This document shows, piece by piece, positions 34,909 through 43,754 of a stretch of 64,000 nt of DNA (its first letter is position 1; each line of letters begins with the position of its first letter). Source of the stretch: Hyphomicrobiales bacterium (GTDB lineage: Bacteria > Pseudomonadota > Alphaproteobacteria > Rhizobiales > Xanthobacteraceae). Made by a program: the position numbers and the translations under genes. The stretch lies in the NCBI GenBank assembly GCA_009377755.1, contig WHTM01000010.1:67001-131000 (forward strand), written 5' to 3'. The notes under the pieces were generated by a model. That model was not told the DNA's origin. It searched no databases and saw only the letters and a list, made by a program, of their open reading frames with translations.

Positions 34909-35307
34909 TCATTCGGGAATGACCGCGATGGCGTTGATCTCGATCAGGTAGTCCGGCGACACCATCTTGGTGACCTCGACCATGGTCGAGGCCGGCAGCG
35001 GCGGCTTGAAGTATTGCCGGCGCACCGCGTGGATCGCCTCGAAGTGCTCCATGTTGCGCACATAGACGTCGACCCGGCACACGTGATCGAGCGTACCGCC
35101 GGCGGTTTCCACGGCCGCCCTGATATTTTCGCAGACCTGCCGCGTCTGTTCGCCGATGTCGCCCACGCCGGCGATGGAGCCGTCCGGACGGCGCGCCGTC
35201 ATGCCCGAAATGAAGACGAGGCGACCCTTCGCCTCCACAACCGTGGCCTGCGAAAAGTTGCCGATCGGCTTGCGAAGGGCGTTGGTCGTTATTTCCTGCT
35301 TTGCCAT
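34909..35307 (-). CDS. RidA family protein lacking the canonical arginine
   Basis: A 132-residue member of the YjgF/YER057c/UK114 family, trimeric proteins the archetype of which hydrolyses reactive enamines. The conserved FISGMTARRPDGSI and VYVRNMEHF blocks are present, but the archetype's catalytic Arg (in a PARTTVEV motif) is Ser here (PASTMVEV). It is therefore a Rid subfamily member probably without imine deaminase activity. It lies ten bases before the Ldh-type dehydrogenase gene's end and is likely cotranscribed with it. Confidence 0.85.
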   Translation of the reverse strand: MAKQEITTNALRKPIGNFSQATVVEAKGRLVFISGMTARRPDGSIAGVGDIGEQTRQVCENIRAAVETAGGTLDHVCRVDVYVRNMEHFEAIHAVRRQYFKPPLPASTMVEVTKMVSPDYLIEINAIAVIPE

Positions 35308-35317
35308 CGTGATCGTC

Positions 35318-36379
35318 CTACGTGGTTTGTTCGTTGTCAGCGAGCGGCGCCGCCGTCACCCGCATTTCGCGGGCCAGCCGGATCAGCATGTCGGCGACCG
35401 CGGGCGCAAGCTGCACCCGTCCCGGCGCCTGTTCGCGCTTGCGCCATTCCGGCTCGCCGGGCGCGAACAGTTGCAACACGCCGGACGCGCGGCGGCCGGT
35501 ACGAATGCGCTCGGCCGCCGACGCCGACGCCGCCCGGAACGCGGCCGGATCGCCGAAGTGGGCGACGTCGAAGGCGATGAACAGGTGCGAGCAGTCGTAC
35601 GGCACCGAGAAATCGCCGTAGAGCGGCTGCACGGCGCTGCCGCTGGCGCCGCCGGAGAGCAGTCCGCACATCAGGTCGATCAGGAAGGCGAGACCGAAGC
35701 CCTTCGGCCCGGCCGTCGGCAGTAGCATGCCGGCGATCGCCTCGGCCGGATCGGTGGTCGGACTGCCGTCGGGCTTCACCGCCCAGGACGCGGGGATCGG
35801 CGCGCCGGCCTTCTCGGCCATGCGGATCTTGCCCATGGCGGCCTCGCTGGTCGCCATGTCGAGCACGATCGGGATCGGCCCGGCCGTCGGCACCGCGATC
35901 GCCAGCGGGTTGTTGCCGGTCACACGCTCGGCACCGCCCGGCGCCGGCATCAGCGGTCGGGTGTTGCACGCAACGATGCCGACGCAGTCCTCCTCCGCGG
36001 CCTGCAGCGCGTAGCGGCGCGCCGTGCCGAAATGGAAGGCATGGCGCACGGCGACGATGCCGGCGCCGAAGCAGCGGGCACGCTCGATCGCGAGCGCCAT
36101 GGCTTGATGGCCGGTCAATTGCCCGAGCGCATGGCCGGCATCGAGCACCACGGCCGCCTCGCGATCGGATACGATCGTGGCGGCTTCCTTTGTCGACACC
36201 GAACCCTTGCGGATGCGGTCCAGATACATGTCGGTGAGCATCACGCCATGTGATGCCAGCCCTTCGAGATCGGCGTCGACCAAGCCTTCGGCAACGGTGC
36301 GCGCCGCCTGTTGCGGCACACCCGCGGCCACGAAAATCCGCGTCACGAGCGCAGCCAACTGATCGGCGGGAACCGTCAC
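35318..36379 (-). CDS. Ldh family oxidoreductase (malate/L-sulfolactate/ureidoglycolate dehydrogenase type)
   Basis: NAD(P)-dependent 2-hydroxyacid dehydrogenase of the non-Rossmann Ldh_2 family, 353 residues. The catalytic His is in ASHGVMLTDMYLDRI (about residues 40-54); the cofactor-binding block VTGNNPLAIAVPT and PTAGPKGFGLAFLIDLMCG are intact. I use the GTG at 36379, with GGGGGAG about ten bases upstream, because the longer open frame adds an Arg-rich, unrelated segment. It is followed by RidA-like, cupin and WD40 genes in one direction. Substrate unknown. Confidence 0.83.
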   Translation of the reverse strand: MTVPADQLAALVTRIFVAAGVPQQAARTVAEGLVDADLEGLASHGVMLTDMYLDRIRKGSVSTKEAATIVSDREAAVVLDAGHALGQLTGHQAMALAIERARCFGAGIVAVRHAFHFGTARRYALQAAEEDCVGIVACNTRPLMPAPGGAERVTGNNPLAIAVPTAGPIPIVLDMATSEAAMGKIRMAEKAGAPIPASWAVKPDGSPTTDPAEAIAGMLLPTAGPKGFGLAFLIDLMCGLLSGGASGSAVQPLYGDFSVPYDCSHLFIAFDVAHFGDPAAFRAASASAAERIRTGRRASGVLQLFAPGEPEWRKREQAPGRVQLAPAVADMLIRLAREMRVTAAPLADNEQTT

Positions 36380-36414
36380 CGCTGCTTCACTCCCCCACGG
36401 GACACCAACCCCGA

Positions 36415-37458
36415 TCACTTCGCTTCGCAGGCCTCGAACCCGAAGCGGATCTTCTCCTCCGGCAGGTTGCGGCCGATGAACACGATGCGGCTCTCGCGCG
36501 GCTCGTCCTCTGTCCACGGCCCCTGGTGGTCGCCGTCAAGGATCATGTGCACGCCCTGGAACACGAACCGGTCGGGGTCGTCCTTGAACGCCAGGATGCC
36601 CTTGGAGCGCAGGATGCTCGGCCCCTCTGTCGCAACCAGGCCCTGCACCCAAGGGAAGAACTTGTCAGGGTCGAGCGGCTTTTTCGTCTTCAGCGACACC
36701 GACTGCATGTCCTCATCGTGATAGTGCTTCAGGCCGTGATGGCTGTGATGCTCGTGGTGCTCGTCATGATCGTGGTGGTGATGGTCATGGTCGTGGTGAT
36801 CGTGGCCGTCGTCGCTCTCCAGGAACTGCGGCTCGATGACCAGGATGCGGTCGAGATCGAAGGCGTTGCGGCCGAGCACCTCGGGCAACGGAATCTGGCA
36901 GCGCTGCGTCTTGTGAATCCTGGCATAGGGATTGATGGCGCGGATGCGCGCCTCGATTTCGGCAAGCTGTTCCGGCGGCACGAGATCGGTTTTGTTGAGC
37001 AGGATCACGTCGGCAAACGCCACCTGGTTCTTGGCCTCCGGCGCGTCGCTCAGCCGGTCGATCAGCCACTTGGCATCGGCGACCGTAACGACGGCGTCGA
37101 GCTTGGTCTTGCTGCCGACGTTCTCGTCGACGAAGAAGGTCTGCGCCACCGGTGCCGGATCGGCGAGCCCGGTGGTCTCGACGATGATGGCATCGAACTT
37201 ACCCTTGCGGCGCGTCAGCCCATCGATGATGCGCACGAGATCGCCGCGCACGGTGCAGCAGATGCAGCCGTTGTTCATCTCGAACACTTCCTCGTCGGCG
37301 CCGACGACGAGGTCGTTATCGATGCCGATCTCGCCGAACTCGTTGACGATGACGGCGAACTTCTGTCCGTGCGGTTCCGACAGGATGCGGTTGAGCAGCG
37401 TGGTCTTGCCGGCGCCGAGATAGCCGGTCAGCACGGTGACGGGAATTTTGGCGGACAT
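36415..37458 (-). CDS. CobW/COG0523 family GTPase (metallochaperone)
   Basis: A 347-residue cytoplasmic G3E GTPase. Walker A is TGYLGAGKTT (11-20); the metal site GCICC has Cys65, Cys67 and Cys68; NKTD gives base specificity. Between the GTPase and the C-terminal domain is a His/Asp-rich loop of about 30 residues (near 236-265). The family delivers Zn, Co or Fe; with a zinc ABC importer and a cobalt enzyme in the window either metal is possible. I start at the ATG at 37458; the open frame upstream encodes only a palindromic repeat (a peptide starting MAGLVPAIHV) and is not part of the protein. No Zur box precedes it. Confidence 0.87.
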   Translation of the reverse strand: MSAKIPVTVLTGYLGAGKTTLLNRILSEPHGQKFAVIVNEFGEIGIDNDLVVGADEEVFEMNNGCICCTVRGDLVRIIDGLTRRKGKFDAIIVETTGLADPAPVAQTFFVDENVGSKTKLDAVVTVADAKWLIDRLSDAPEAKNQVAFADVILLNKTDLVPPEQLAEIEARIRAINPYARIHKTQRCQIPLPEVLGRNAFDLDRILVIEPQFLESDDGHDHHDHDHHHHDHDEHHEHHSHHGLKHYHDEDMQSVSLKTKKPLDPDKFFPWVQGLVATEGPSILRSKGILAFKDDPDRFVFQGVHMILDGDHQGPWTEDEPRESRIVFIGRNLPEEKIRFGFEACEAK

Positions 37459-37477
37459 TCGGATACTCCAGGCGAGC

Positions 37478-37563
37478 GTCATGCCCGGCCTTGTGCCGGG
37501 CATCCACGTCTTCAACGCATCCCACGCTAAGACGTGGATGGCCGGGACAAGCCCGGCCATGAC
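37478..37563. repeat. Palindromic repeat (GTCATGCCCGGCCTTGTGCCGGGC family)
   Basis: Second copy of the 15537-15617 element: ends GTCATG / CATGAC, inner arms CACGTCTT / AAGACGTG. Translated towards the CobW gene it gives the peptide beginning MAGLVPAIH that is often wrongly joined to genes in this order. Confidence 0.85.
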
Positions 37564-37626
37564 GCGGAAATCGACGTCTATTATAGGTATCCTGCGTCCG
37601 GCATGGTAGTGCCGCTGGCGAATGCC

Positions 37627-39624
37627 TCATTCCGCCGCCTGCGGGGCCGGCGGAATGGGCGCGGCCTGGCGGCGCTGGCGGCGCTGGCGGCGCACCGCCA
37701 GGTAGTCGCGCCCGAGCAGCACGGCCGCAAGCGCAATGCCCATGTATGTGGTCACTTTGTCGCCCGGCAGCAGGCTGGCGGGAATCAGCAGCAGGACGCC
37801 GGCCACGACATAGGCGCCCCGCTCGATCCAGCCGATCCGCCGCAGCGAGTAGCCGGCGAATCCCATGGAGCCGATCCAGACGCCGGCAATGGCAGTTCCG
37901 ACGTCGTGCAGGAGTTCCGCCGCCGTCCCTTGCAATAGCAGGCTCGGCTCGAACACGAACAGGAACGGTACGAAGAAGGCCGCCCAGCCGAAGCGCGTGG
38001 CGGCGAAGCCGGTACGCATCGGATCGGCGCGCGCGAGGTTGGCGGCGGCGAACGCTGCAATGCACACCGGCGGGGTGATGAACGACAGCATGCCGAGGTA
38101 GAGCACGAACATGTGCGCCGCCATCGGTTGGATTCCCGCCTCGACCATTGCCGGCGCGATCAGCGTGGCGACCAGGATGTAGACCGCCAGCGTCGGCAGC
38201 CCCATGCCGAGCACGAAGCAGACGGCGCCCGCCAGCAACAGCAGCAACATCAGGTTGCCGCTGCCCATGTTGACCAGCATCAGCGTCAATGCGAAGCCGA
38301 GCCCGGACTGATTGAGGATGCCGATGATCAGCCCGACGGCGGCGCCGATCATCACCAGATCGAGCACCAGGATGCCGGTCCGGGCGACCGAATCGAACAC
38401 GTCGCGCCAGCCCATCCGCTTGCCCCGGTAGCCGAACGCCACTCCGACCAACATCAGCAACCCCGCCGAATAGAGCGCGGCTTCCTCCGGCAGAAGGTTC
38501 AGCCAGAACATGCCGTAGATGAGGAGGAAGAACGGCGCGACGAAGACCCAGCCGCTTTTCACCACCGGGCCGATCGGCGGGATCATTTCCTTGGGCACCG
38601 GCGCGATGCCTTCGCGCGCCGCCTCAAGGTCCGCCTGGATGAACAGCGCAACGTAATACAGCAACGACGGAACGATCGCGGCGATCACCACGTCCGTATA
38701 TGGCACGTTGAGATACTCGGCCATGATGAAGGCGACCGCGCCCATCACCGGCGGCATCAATTGGCCGCCGGTCGAGGCCACGGCTTCGATCGCCGCCGCC
38801 GAGTGCGGCTTGTAGCCGGCCTTGCGCATCAGCGGGATGGTCACGACCCCGGTCGACAGCACGTTGGAGACGGCGCTGCCGGAAATGGTGCCGAACAGGC
38901 TCGATGCGACCACCGCGATCTTGGCCGAGCCGCCGCGCGTGCTGCCCATGACCGCCGACGCGAATTCGGTGAAGAACGCCGACCCACCGGAGCGGAACAG
39001 CAGCGCGCCGAACAACAGAAAGGCGATGACGATCGTCGTCACGATCTTCATCGGCGCGCCGACCAGCGAATTGGTATCGAAGGTGAGGTAGGTGATGAGC
39101 TGGCCGAACGCGATCGGGCGGCCCTGCAGCTGACCGGGTACGAACTGGCCGAGAACCCCGAAAGCGATGAAGAACACCAGGACGCCAAGCAGGATCGGCC
39201 CGGCTGTGCGCCGCAAGCCCTCGGCGGTGAGCAGGAGAATGATCGTGCCGGTGATCAACGCCTCGGGCGGCTCGTCCACCACGATGTCGGCGATCTTCGG
39301 GTAGCGGATCGCGAGCCAGCCGCAGCTTGCCGCTCCGGCGACGGCACAGACCCAATCGTACCACGGCACCGGGGCGGTGCGCGGCTTGCGGTCGATGCCG
39401 AGATGCATGAACACGAGGAAGAAGGCGGCCCCGAGCATGCCGAACAGATACTGCTCGGTGTACAGCAGCAGGCCGACCGAACGGTCGAGGTCGAGCGAGC
39501 GGACGACGCCGACGACGGTGAGCAGAAAGGCGCCCACGACGATTGCCGTGCGGACCCCGCCTGGGGCACTCGAGACCGGTCCATCGCCGATCTCGAGCGA
39601 CTGCTCGTTGTCCTTCTCTGACAT
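37627..39624 (-). CDS. TRAP transporter fused permease subunit (DctQM fusion, TAXI type)
   Basis: A 665-residue inner-membrane protein that fuses the small and large TRAP permeases, as is usual for TAXI-type systems. The first four hydrophobic segments (about 25-150) correspond to DctQ; the rest is the large DctM part, with GTISGSAVSNVLSTGVVTIP and AVASTGGQLMPPVMGA as signatures. It lies 33 bases downstream of the TAXI binding-protein gene on the same strand. Substrate not known; relatives carry C4-dicarboxylates, glutamate or aromatic acids. Confidence 0.9.
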   Translation of the reverse strand: MSEKDNEQSLEIGDGPVSSAPGGVRTAIVVGAFLLTVVGVVRSLDLDRSVGLLLYTEQYLFGMLGAAFFLVFMHLGIDRKPRTAPVPWYDWVCAVAGAASCGWLAIRYPKIADIVVDEPPEALITGTIILLLTAEGLRRTAGPILLGVLVFFIAFGVLGQFVPGQLQGRPIAFGQLITYLTFDTNSLVGAPMKIVTTIVIAFLLFGALLFRSGGSAFFTEFASAVMGSTRGGSAKIAVVASSLFGTISGSAVSNVLSTGVVTIPLMRKAGYKPHSAAAIEAVASTGGQLMPPVMGAVAFIMAEYLNVPYTDVVIAAIVPSLLYYVALFIQADLEAAREGIAPVPKEMIPPIGPVVKSGWVFVAPFFLLIYGMFWLNLLPEEAALYSAGLLMLVGVAFGYRGKRMGWRDVFDSVARTGILVLDLVMIGAAVGLIIGILNQSGLGFALTLMLVNMGSGNLMLLLLLAGAVCFVLGMGLPTLAVYILVATLIAPAMVEAGIQPMAAHMFVLYLGMLSFITPPVCIAAFAAANLARADPMRTGFAATRFGWAAFFVPFLFVFEPSLLLQGTAAELLHDVGTAIAGVWIGSMGFAGYSLRRIGWIERGAYVVAGVLLLIPASLLPGDKVTTYMGIALAAVLLGRDYLAVRRQRRQRRQAAPIPPAPQAAE

Positions 39625-39657
39625 GCGGCGACTCAGACCCCCTGGGGGCGACGGCGT

Positions 39658-40617
39658 CTAGTTGCTCAGCGCGACGCCCGCTTCCTGGTAGTACTTGACC
39701 GCGCCCGGATGATACTGCAGGCCCTGGTAGTGGGTGTGCATCTTGGCGGCCTCGAAGTCACGGAACACTGGCGTGACGGCGACCAGCTTGCTCTTGCCCT
39801 GGTGCATGGCCTTCACGGCCTGGTAGACGATGTCGTCCTTGGTCTGCGCCGCCGCAACCAGCAGCAGATCGTAGGCCATGATCGGCGTCTCGGCGTCAGC
39901 ACCGGAAAGCGCGCCCGCCTTGAGCTGGTAGGCATAGGCATGCGGCATGATCTTCTTCATCCGCTCCATTCCCGCCGGCGACGTGTCGATCGGCAGGATG
40001 CGGATGCCGCCGACCTGCGCGTCGGTCTGCTTCAGACGCGCCGCCCCGAGCGCCAGCATGGCGCTGTCGGACTTGCCCTGGATGAAGTCTTCGTTGCCAC
40101 GGCTGGTGTTCGGCACCGGAACGCCGACAACATCCTTGTAGGTGAGGCCGGCATTGGCGAGCAACGCCGCCGACACCTTGACGACGCCCTTCTGCGCCGT
40201 GAACTCGGACGGATAACGCTTGCCCTTGAGACCGGCACCGGTGCGGATCGAAGAATCCTTACGCACGACGATGCCGACGTTGAGCGGGAACAGCCGGGCG
40301 ACGACCCGGATGTTTCCGAGCTTGCGCCCGTCGAACTGCTCGACGCCGCGGAACGCAGTGTCCGCAAGGTCGATGCTGGCGATGCCGAAATCGGATTGGG
40401 CGCGATTGAGCGCCGGCATGGCGACATCGACCGAGGTATGCGGGACCGCGCGGGTTTGCAGGCCGCTCGCTTCGTTCACGACCTTGGCGATCGCCGAGCC
40501 GGTGGCGTTGGTCGGCGTTGCCTGCGGGCCGGTCGCAATGCCGACCGTTTGCGCCGACGCAGCGCCAGCGAGCAGCGCCAAAGCGGCGGCCGCGGCAAGG
40601 ATCCGAACTGACAGCAT
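39658..40617 (-). CDS. TAXI family TRAP transporter solute-binding protein
   Basis: Periplasmic binding protein of 319 residues. The ATG at 40617 has AGGGAGG upstream and starts a signal peptide cleaved near residue 22 (AASA/Q). The mature protein opens VGIATGPQATPTNATGSAIAKVVNE, as in TAXI proteins, and has the VPVPNTSRGNEDFIQGKSDSA block. It feeds the fused permease encoded next to it. Confidence 0.88.
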   Translation of the reverse strand: MLSVRILAAAAALALLAGAASAQTVGIATGPQATPTNATGSAIAKVVNEASGLQTRAVPHTSVDVAMPALNRAQSDFGIASIDLADTAFRGVEQFDGRKLGNIRVVARLFPLNVGIVVRKDSSIRTGAGLKGKRYPSEFTAQKGVVKVSAALLANAGLTYKDVVGVPVPNTSRGNEDFIQGKSDSAMLALGAARLKQTDAQVGGIRILPIDTSPAGMERMKKIMPHAYAYQLKAGALSGADAETPIMAYDLLLVAAAQTKDDIVYQAVKAMHQGKSKLVAVTPVFRDFEAAKMHTHYQGLQYHPGAVKYYQEAGVALSN

Positions 40618-40719
40618 GATTGTGTCCTCCCTTTCGACTCTCGACAAAGCAAGGCCCGCGATCGTTTCGCCGCGGTCGCAAAGCGTTGTTGGCGGATTTA
40701 ATCGGAGATCAATTGGCGT

Positions 40720-40739
40720 GACAAGCGAGGCGGCTTGTC
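40720..40739 (-). terminator. Hairpin after the zinc transporter operon
   Basis: GACAAGC / GCTTGTC stem of seven base pairs with a six-base loop, 80 bases after the stop of the znuA-like gene. On the minus strand it is not followed by a clear T-tract. Confidence 0.4.
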
Positions 40740-40821
40740 GCGAGTCCGGCCGCGACTTCATGACGGTCACAATCGGCCCGCCGCAACGTGCCGCTGCGAC
40801 GAAACGCCGGCCGGTTGTGCC

Positions 40822-41739
40822 TCAACTCGTCAGCGCGCCGACCAAAGTCGTGAGATTGTGCCGGATCAGATCGATGTACGTGGGCACCGGCCCATTGGTC
40901 TCGGTCAGGGCATCGGAATAGAGTGTGCCGCCGATCTTGGCGCCAGTCTCCTTCGCGATCCGCTGCATCAGCCGCGGGTCGCTGACGTTTTCGAGAAAGA
41001 CCGCCGGAATTTTCTGCCGCTTGATCTGGGTGATGATGCGGGCGACCTCGCGCGCCGACGGCTCGGCGTCGGTCGCGACGCCCTGCGGCGCGATGAACTT
41101 GACGCCGTAGGCGGCCTCGAAATAGCCGAACGCGTCGTGATTGGTGATGATCTTGCGCCGCGCCGCCGGGATCTTCGCCACCGCGCCGCGCACCTCGGCT
41201 TCCAGCGCATCGAGCTTGGCCTGGTAGGCGGCGGCATCGGCCTGATAGGATGCAGCGCCGGCGGGATCGGCGGCGGCGAGCGCATCGCGGATATTGGCGA
41301 CGTAGACTTTCACGTTCCCTACCGACTGCCAGGCGTGCGGATCGACGTTGTGGCCGTGATCATTCTTGTGACCGTGATCATGGCCGCCACCCGTCTTGCG
41401 CACCTTGATTCCTTTGGTTGCCAGCACGACCGCGGCCTTGCTGCCTGAGGCCTTGACCAGCCGGTCGAGCCATCCTTCGAAGCCGAGCCCATTGATAAAG
41501 ACCAGCCGCGCCTCGGCGACCTTGCGGGCATCCGCCGGCGTTGGCGCGTAGACGTGCGCATCGCTGCCAGCCGCCACGATTGGTGCAACGTCAACCCGAT
41601 CGCCGCCGACGTTCTTCACCAGATCGGCAAGGATCGAGAAGGTGGCGATGACCTTGATCCGTTCTTGCGCGATACCGGGAGAGGACGTCAGCATCATGGC
41701 CGCGAAGAGCCCTATGACGGCGGTACGCAGGATCGACAT
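40822..41739 (-). CDS. znuA: Zinc ABC transporter periplasmic binding protein, ZnuA-like
   Basis: Cluster A-I metal-binding protein of 305 residues with signal peptide (about 1-24). Metal ligands expected from the family are visible: His62 in GSDAHVYAPT, His135 in NVDPHAWQSV, and His in KIITNHDAFGYF, with a final Asp near the C-terminus. Between the first two is a short His-rich loop (GGGHDHGHKNDHGH, about 117-130) that marks zinc rather than manganese proteins. I choose ATG at 41739, with GGAG six bases upstream; ATGs at 41751 and 41754 are alternatives. It is the last gene of the Zur-box operon. Confidence 0.87.
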   Translation of the reverse strand: MSILRTAVIGLFAAMMLTSSPGIAQERIKVIATFSILADLVKNVGGDRVDVAPIVAAGSDAHVYAPTPADARKVAEARLVFINGLGFEGWLDRLVKASGSKAAVVLATKGIKVRKTGGGHDHGHKNDHGHNVDPHAWQSVGNVKVYVANIRDALAAADPAGAASYQADAAAYQAKLDALEAEVRGAVAKIPAARRKIITNHDAFGYFEAAYGVKFIAPQGVATDAEPSAREVARIITQIKRQKIPAVFLENVSDPRLMQRIAKETGAKIGGTLYSDALTETNGPVPTYIDLIRHNLTTLVGALTS

Positions 41740-41758
41740 CGAAATCTCCATCATCCCA

Positions 41759-42628
41759 TCAGGCTTCAAGATGGCGTCCCGGGAAGGCCTGCCACAGCAG
41801 CCCGCCGACGGGCCCGACCAAGACCGACACGGCGTAAAGCACGCCAGCTACAAGAATCACGGCCGGCCCCGACGGAAGTCCGGCATGGTAGGAGAGCAGC
41901 AGACCGGCATAGCCGGCGACCGCCGCAGTGCCGACCGCGACGGCGATCATCATGGTGATGTCGCGCGCCCAGAAGCGCGCGGTGACCGCCGGCACGATCA
42001 TGATACCGACCGCGAGCAAAGTGCCGAGCGCGTGGAAGCCGCCGACGAGATTCATCACCACGAGGGCCAGGAAGGCAATGTGCGCGGGACCGCCCGCCCG
42101 GCTCACCGAGCGCAGAAATCCCGGGTCGACGCATTCCAGCACCAGCGGCCGCCAGATCAGCGCCAGCGCCAGCAGCGATACCGTGGTGATGGACACGATC
42201 AGCAGCAGCGTCTGGTCGTCGAGCGCCAGCACCGATCCGAACAAGAAACGCAGCAGGTCGACGTTGTTGCCGCCGAGCGACACGATGGTGACCCCGATGG
42301 CGAGCGAGATCAGCAGGAAGCCCGCCAGCGAAGCATCTTCTTTCACCTCGGTATGGCGCGCGATCAGCGCCGCCCCGATAGCGATGACGAGACCGGCGAT
42401 GAGGCCGCCGCCCGCCATGGCGAACACGCTGAGCCCTGAGAGCAGGTAGCCGATCGCGGCGCCCGGAAGAATGGCATGCGCCATGGCATCGCCAATCAGG
42501 CTCATGCGGCGCAGCATCAGGAAAATGCCGACCGGCGCCGCTCCGAATGCGATCGCGAAGGTGCCGACCAGCGCCCGGCGCATGAACTCGAACTCCGCGA
42601 ACGGAGCGATGAAGGTGTCGTAGATCAT
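41759..42628 (-). CDS. znuB: Zinc ABC transporter permease, ZnuB-like
   Basis: Inner-membrane permease of 289 residues with about eight hydrophobic segments. The family block RMSLIGDAMAHAILPGAAIGYLLSG is at about 40-65, and VDPGFLRSVSRAGG and GIMIVPAVTARFWARD follow in the expected places. It lies between the ATPase and binding-protein genes. A large palindromic repeat of about 140 bases separates it from the ATPase gene, unusual inside an operon. Confidence 0.88.
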   Translation of the reverse strand: MIYDTFIAPFAEFEFMRRALVGTFAIAFGAAPVGIFLMLRRMSLIGDAMAHAILPGAAIGYLLSGLSVFAMAGGGLIAGLVIAIGAALIARHTEVKEDASLAGFLLISLAIGVTIVSLGGNNVDLLRFLFGSVLALDDQTLLLIVSITTVSLLALALIWRPLVLECVDPGFLRSVSRAGGPAHIAFLALVVMNLVGGFHALGTLLAVGIMIVPAVTARFWARDITMMIAVAVGTAAVAGYAGLLLSYHAGLPSGPAVILVAGVLYAVSVLVGPVGGLLWQAFPGRHLEA

Positions 42629-42655
42629 TTGCACAGTCGTTGCCGCGGACTCCGT

Positions 42656-42797
42656 GACCCTCTCCCCTTGAGGAGAAGGTGGTTTCGAGCGAAGCGAGGA
42701 ACCGGGTGAGGGGTGCGAGCAAAACAATACCCCTCACCCGGCTCGGATTTCGCTCTGCTCAATCCTCGCCACCCTCTCCCTCAAGGGGAGAGGGAAG
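42656..42797. repeat. Long inverted repeat inside the zinc operon
   Basis: Arms CCCTCTCCCCTTGAGGAGAAGG and CCCTCTCCCTCAAGGGGAGAGGG flank an inner pair CCGGGTGAGGGGT / ACCCCTCACCCGG. It is the same family as 469-610 and could fold into a hairpin of more than 50 bp between znuC and znuB in the transcript, possibly altering the relative expression of the two. Confidence 0.85.
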
Positions 42798-42803
42798 AAA
42801 AAG

Positions 42804-43553
42804 CTACGCGGCCTCGGCGGCGCAGGCCTCGGCGTGCTCGTCGAATGCCTCGCACATGTGCCGCGCCTTGGTGAGGTTCTCCGCCGTCAGCACCTCCGGC
42901 GTCCGGCCCCAGGCCACCGGCGCGCGCGCCAGCAGCAGCGAGTCTGGGAAATTTGCTCGCACCAGTTCGATGTCGTGCAGCGCCGCGAGCACGGTGCGTT
43001 GCTCGCGGTGCCAGTGCCGCACCAGTTCCAGCAGGTCGGCGCAGGTCTTGGCGTCGATGGCATTGAACGGTTCATCGAGCACGATCACGCGCGCATCCTG
43101 CAGCAGCAGGCGGGCGAACAGCATGCGCTGCATCTGGCCGCCGGAGAGCGTCCCGATCGTCCGTTCCTCGAACCCGGTCAGGCCGACCGTCGCGATCGCT
43201 GCCTCGACGGTATCGCGGTCGGCGCGGCCGACCCTGCCAAACAGTCCCTTGCGATGCCAAAGGCCCATCGACACCATGTCGTAGACGCTGATCGGAAATG
43301 TGCGGTCGATCTCCGCCACCTGCGGCAGATAGGCGATGTCGTGCGGATCGACGCCGCCGCGCTCGATGCGGCCGGCGAGCGGCTTCAGGACCCCGACGAT
43401 GCCTTTGAACAGCGTCGACTTGCCGGCCCCATTCGGCCCGACCACGGCGACCAGCGCGCCGCTCTCGACCGAACCGCTAAGATGATGCACCGCCGGGTGC
43501 CGATCATAGCCGAGCGTCAGGTCGCGGAACTGAAGTTGAGCACGCATCGTCAT
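42804..43553 (-). CDS. znuC: Zinc ABC transporter ATP-binding protein, ZnuC-like
   Basis: A 249-residue ATPase of the metal (Zn/Mn) importer. Walker A GPNGAGKST, signature LSGGQMQRMLFARLLL, Walker B VIVLDEPFNAID and the switch His in ALHDIELV are in order. The ATG at 43553 directly follows the stop of the small His-rich gene (TGA-ATG), so translation is coupled. It is expected to energise ZnuB. Confidence 0.9.
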   Translation of the reverse strand: MTMRAQLQFRDLTLGYDRHPAVHHLSGSVESGALVAVVGPNGAGKSTLFKGIVGVLKPLAGRIERGGVDPHDIAYLPQVAEIDRTFPISVYDMVSMGLWHRKGLFGRVGRADRDTVEAAIATVGLTGFEERTIGTLSGGQMQRMLFARLLLQDARVIVLDEPFNAIDAKTCADLLELVRHWHREQRTVLAALHDIELVRANFPDSLLLARAPVAWGRTPEVLTAENLTKARHMCEAFDEHAEACAAEAA

Positions 43554-43712
43554 TCACCCGATCGCCCAAAAGGCGCAGAGCCACAGCAGCGCGGCAAGGC
43601 CACCGGCGATGGCGAGCCGCTGTGCAAGCGAACTCCGAAGCAGCGACGGCAGCACCGGCGCCGGCGGATGGGCGCTGCCGCGATGATGGTGATGGTCGTG
43701 CGCGGGCGCCAT
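43554..43712 (-). CDS. Small His-rich single-span membrane protein, first gene of the znu operon
   Basis: A 52-residue protein not covered by ordinary length cut-offs. The N-terminus MAPAHDHHHHRGSAHP has six His in the first 15 residues, followed by a proline-rich linker and one hydrophobic segment (LAIAGGLAALLWLCAFWAIG, about 33-52) that ends the protein. Its TGA touches the ATG of znuC, and the Zur box lies 43 bases upstream of its ATG, so it is the first cistron of the zinc operon. It may capture or sense zinc at the membrane; this is inference. The Shine-Dalgarno is weak (AGAGA). No family recognised. Confidence 0.6.
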   Translation of the reverse strand: MAPAHDHHHHRGSAHPPAPVLPSLLRSSLAQRLAIAGGLAALLWLCAFWAIG

Positions 43713-43754
43713 ATCGCTGACGAATCTCTGCTTTTCCCCAGGCTGGGCGGATTT

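Noticed and set aside
38113-39621. 502-codon plus-strand frame opposite the fused TRAP permease
   Set aside because: Low-complexity His/Gln/Asp-rich product typical of antisense of hydrophobic genes.
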